Assembly: GCA_903825245.1 (NCBI GenBank)
Contig: CAIJZX010000013.1
Span: 1-61,258 of the forward strand
Direction of reading: 5' to 3'
DNA from: Candidatus Kerfeldbacteria bacterium
GTDB taxonomy: Bacteria; Patescibacteriota; Patescibacteriia; SBBC01; CAIJZX01
Length of the DNA: 61,258 nucleotides
The notes below the pieces were generated by a model that worked only from the letters and a program-made list of their open reading frames with translations, was not told the DNA's origin and ran no database searches. Below, piece after piece: positions 58,343 through 61,258 of this stretch. Position numbers and translations under genes: made by a program. Position 1 is the stretch's first letter. Each line of letters begins with the position of its first letter.

Positions 58343-61258
58343 TTAGACGAGACGTGCTGTATGACTATTGTCGGCGAGGTTATGTCTAAGCTCAGGGGAA
58401 AGTGGGTTTGGCAACATCGTATATACGTGATGATATGCCTCTCTTGCAGTATTAACATTCGCGGCGGCAAAATTTGGAACTTCTGCTTCACGTAAGTTTT
58501 GTACGATAGATACTTGTACAGCTTCTTGGGTTGGCGCAGCGGTTGCTGTACCTGCTCCTGGCAGACCAGCAGGAATAATATTTCTATAAGGAGCACTCAG
58601 GTGAATTCTTCCAAGTTCACCGCCTTCAGCCGAAGCAACAAAATCATTTAATGAGTCTTGTCCGTGAGCTTGGCTTGGATCCCATAATAATGATGCCGAT
58701 CGTGTAGAAATTGCATTTCCAACTCTTAATCGTTGCTGGGCGTCATAACTATCACCAGCCGCTCTATCATATTCCACTCCTGTGGGGTTTGCTGCCACTG
58801 CACGGGTATGACCACGTTCAAACGCTGGGGCCATAGCACTATACATAGTGGGTCCGCGACCCGACATGGTACGGAAATGACTTGCGTAAAGGCCTGGAGC
58901 TGAAGCCATTGCATCAACCATTTCGTTGCTATCAGCACGACCGCGATTAGTCATATCACCAGCAAACGCGTTAGCATTAACTGTTTCGGCAAACTTAGCT
59001 GCATTCTGGGCAATATAATTTCGAAACTCATCCGCCATAAACGTGTTTGCCGCGTTTCTGAACACGCGGTGCGCTGCACCCGTCGCATTCGCAATTTTTG
59101 CCCGTTCATCTTGATCCGTACCATCATCCAACGATATATCATTGAAGAGCTCGTTTTTCACACGTGCACTAAACCCATCGCCAATTTTTTCTGGCGTACC
59201 CTTTGCTTGATGCATATCGATCAAGCCTTGCCCCATGCGTTCGCGAGTTTGATCAATTTGCGCCCGCTGGGCAGCAGTCATGGCATTGAGACGATACGGA
59301 TCATTTTCTATGAGATGTCGCTCTTTTAATATTTTCTGATCCGCTTCACCGCGCTCCATTGCCGCAAGTAAACCATCTGCATCATCAAAAACTAAACTAT
59401 TTGGGTCATTCGGGTCTTGTAGGTGCGAATGGAATGCATCAATTGCGACATCACCTTGCTTTGCATACAAGGTTTTTCGGAATGATGTCGCCTTATCAGC
59501 ACTTAATCCTTCGGCAAGCCCATTTACCGTTCGTGCATCATCGGCATTTAACAATCGGCGATTCGCTAATTCCTCTCCGGCATCGAGCCGAGTAATTGGG
59601 TCGGCAACCAAACCACGCTGTGAAAGTATTTGTTGCAGAGCACCCGCCGAAGTGCTTGGACGCTTCATCGCCTTTTCAATCGCTTCTTGATATTGTTTTC
59701 GTAGTTCCGGATTATTTTGCACCGATTGGGCCGCCGCCATGAGGCGTTGTAACGACTCAATATCCTGCGGTGAACTCGTATCAAGTTGCATCGTTCCCCT
59801 GTTCAATGACGCCAGTTCCGCCCCCATCCTTGTTCTTCCACCACCGGTACGGCGCATATCGGCTAACTGATCCGGCGTAGCGTTCGCCATGTCTTTCTCT
59901 TTTGCTTCGCGGGCAATCACTCCGGCATCATATTGTGCTACGCGGGCTTGCGATTGACGATACCCACGCGTGCCTTGTGCTCCGCCAAGTGCCGCGCCGG
60001 TTGCTCCTTGACGCATCGCTTCTTGAACGCCTTCGCCACGGAGCAGTGAACGTGAGGCCGCACCGGCCGCACCAGTTATAGCTGCGCGCCCACGACCAAC
60101 TTGTCCAATCGTGGCATTTGTTGTCCGATCGACGGCCGCACCTAATCCAGCGACTCGTTCTTGAACTGCCGATTCTCGCCGACGTGCTCGCTCTTTAAAA
60201 TAACCCTGAACCGGGGCAATCGTGCGATCACGGATCGAACTTAACCCCGTGATGGCCGAGGCCGTACTGAATCCGGCTGAGGCCACTTTTCCGGCAAAGG
60301 CCGCGCCGGCGGTACCGGAATTTTGCGCATACTGCAAGCCCATCATCAAGAAAATAATACCAACCACAAACGTGATCAGCCGATTCATGCTCAGGAGTTC
60401 CGTAGCAAAGTTATTCGCTTGGATCGGTTTATTATTAAGGATAGCCGTTGCCGTAACACTGTTAACACTCTTATCGGCTTGAGATAGTGGATTTGTTCCA
60501 CATGTAGTGTCGTTACTTGGGCATGATTTTCCGCCAACCAGCGCTAATGCCAACCACAAAAAGAAACACATCACTGGGCCGACAACGACATACTTGGTAA
60601 ACTCCGCCCACCATTTCGACGCCTGACCCTCGGTATTCGGTAAAATCCGTAGTGCGTAGGCAATCGGCGACAAAATAATTAACAGCCACAAGGCAATAAT
60701 CCGGACAAACAGAACAACGGTAATCGCGAGGATGACCACAAAGGCAACCATCATCATCGCCATCCCAGCCACCAACGTCACAAAGATTTTTATACCGCCG
60801 GGGTCCGTGCCAGCGGTAGAATTATATTGCAGGACGGCATCCAGCCCGAACATGTGGGAGAAATTTCCCATCGCCACCTCTTTAAAGGCGTTCACAAACG
60901 TCAACATCACGACCTGAGCAAACTGTAATAGGAAGACCGCAATGAACTTCGAGAAGTTCACTAAGAAGGCCATGATGATCAACTTCCCCAGTAATCGATT
61001 GTACTGGTAATTTTGCAATCGCAGAACCGTACCGGCAGAAATAATCAGCAACACCAGAATAAACATCATGTTCATCAGGTCGCGGACAATCGGCCAGCCT
61101 TGTTCCACGATTGGTGCCTTCAGAAAAGTGTTGTATTGTGCCACGATCACCAAGATAGACACAAACATTTCGGTCATCGCCCCAAACAACTTGATCATGG
61201 CCATGACCACATTGTCCAGCAACAAGAAGACATCGTTGCCAACCGAATTTACCGTTGA
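58343..61258 (-). CDS. VirB6/TrbL-like membrane protein (5' end outside window)
   Basis: At least 971 residues; the frame remains open to the window edge, so the true start is beyond 61258. The N-terminal third carries about seven membrane spans (FVSILVIVAQYN, MNMMFILVLLIISAGTVL, FLVNFSKFIAVFLLQFAQVV, MAMMMVAFVVILAITVVLFV, ALWLLIILSPIAYAL, FLWLALALVGG, LITFVVGIIFLMMGLQY), as in VirB6/TrbL channel proteins. The remaining 600 residues are soluble, helical and rich in Ala, Arg, Gln, probably cytoplasmic. This long tail is unusual for VirB6. Confidence 0.85.
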   Translation of the reverse strand, partial: STVNSVGNDVFLLLDNVVMAMIKLFGAMTEMFVSILVIVAQYNTFLKAPIVEQGWPIVRDLMNMMFILVLLIISAGTVLRLQNYQYNRLLGKLIIMAFLVNFSKFIAVFLLQFAQVVMLTFVNAFKEVAMGNFSHMFGLDAVLQYNSTAGTDPGGIKIFVTLVAGMAMMMVAFVVILAITVVLFVRIIALWLLIILSPIAYALRILPNTEGQASKWWAEFTKYVVVGPVMCFFLWLALALVGGKSCPSNDTTCGTNPLSQADKSVNSVTATAILNNKPIQANNFATELLSMNRLITFVVGIIFLMMGLQYAQNSGTAGAAFAGKVASAGFSTASAITGLSSIRDRTIAPVQGYFKERARRRESAVQERVAGLGAAVDRTTNATIGQVGRGRAAITGAAGAASRSLLRGEGVQEAMRQGATGAALGGAQGTRGYRQSQARVAQYDAGVIAREAKEKDMANATPDQLADMRRTGGGRTRMGAELASLNRGTMQLDTSSPQDIESLQRLMAAAQSVQNNPELRKQYQEAIEKAMKRPSTSAGALQQILSQRGLVADPITRLDAGEELANRRLLNADDARTVNGLAEGLSADKATSFRKTLYAKQGDVAIDAFHSHLQDPNDPNSLVFDDADGLLAAMERGEADQKILKERHLIENDPYRLNAMTAAQRAQIDQTRERMGQGLIDMHQAKGTPEKIGDGFSARVKNELFNDISLDDGTDQDERAKIANATGAAHRVFRNAANTFMADEFRNYIAQNAAKFAETVNANAFAGDMTNRGRADSNEMVDAMASAPGLYASHFRTMSGRGPTMYSAMAPAFERGHTRAVAANPTGVEYDRAAGDSYDAQQRLRVGNAISTRSASLLWDPSQAHGQDSLNDFVASAEGGELGRIHLSAPYRNIIPAGLPGAGTATAAPTQEAVQVSIVQNLREAEVPNFAAANVNTAREAYHHVYTMLPNPLSPELRHNLADNSHTARLV

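Noticed and set aside
1-61258. CRISPR arrays, insertion sequences, rRNA
   Set aside because: No regularly spaced repeats, transposase motifs or rRNA signatures were found on either strand.

Overview
The window looks like part of a Patescibacteria (Candidate Phyla Radiation, Parcubacteria-like) chromosome. Reasons: small single-copy housekeeping genes in short operons, almost no Shine-Dalgarno sequences on core genes, a RelA/SpoT protein without the usual C-terminal extension, and the CPR-type secretion locus (PrgI, split VirB4, VirB6-like, two pilin-like proteins). TGA is used as a stop (for example the ATGA overlap of the LCP gene and pth), so this is not a recoded Gracilibacteria/Absconditabacteria genome. 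No rRNA, CRISPR array, transposase, integrase or reverse transcriptase was recognised.

Layout. 1-4.2 kb: an exported leucine-rich-repeat protein cut by the window edge, then an LCP cell-wall ligase and pth. 4.2-16 kb: mfd, dprA, topA and a RelA/SpoT gene on the plus strand, with small minus-strand hypothetical genes between them. 16-20.1 kb: parA, parB and an O-antigen-ligase/TPR membrane protein. 20.2-20.6 kb: tRNA-Leu. 20.7-28.4 kb: M29 aminopeptidase, SDR, NodB deacetylase, ABC exporter, cupin, UppS. 28.7-29.3 kb: an ABC-exporter remnant, tRNA-fMet and tRNA-Met. 29.3-36.2 kb: membrane proteins, a BlaI/M56 sensor module, a CAP-domain surface protein, HAD and nucleotidyltransferase. 36.2-36.9 kb: a tRNA-Ser locus. 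37-43 kb: HAD, PP2C, Nudix, malic enzyme, cupin, ECF sigma. 43-43.5 kb: tRNA-Arg locus. 43.6-45.7 kb: recG. 45.7-61.3 kb: a minus-strand type IV secretion-like locus.

The most unusual signal is at the tRNA loci. Around the serine and arginine tRNAs, a normal tRNA sits inside or beside a second, broken-up tRNA copy. In that copy the acceptor ends are retained but the D-loop, anticodon arm or T-loop has been replaced or interrupted by unrelated hairpins or by the complete inner tRNA. The leaders and trailers of these tRNAs are complementary over about 12-16 bp, and at the arginine locus the inner and outer copies have different flank sequences that are each self-complementary. In all six intact tRNA genes the 3'-terminal bases (CCA in five, CCC in one) lie inside a predicted stem. 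The leucine and fMet loci carry extra copies of their own tRNA 3' ends downstream.

A second theme is two styles of gene expression. Core genes use a TATACT-like -10 (often TGn-extended), have short or no leaders, and no SD. A set of minus-strand single genes uses TTGACA -35 boxes, strong GGAGG-type SDs and private terminators, several with a CCACGAG stem; these look like later acquisitions or a separate regulon. A third theme is leaders of parA, parB and the gene at 40591, where an inverted repeat pairs the start of the leader with the bases touching the ATG.

All function calls come from motifs read by eye; no database search was run.
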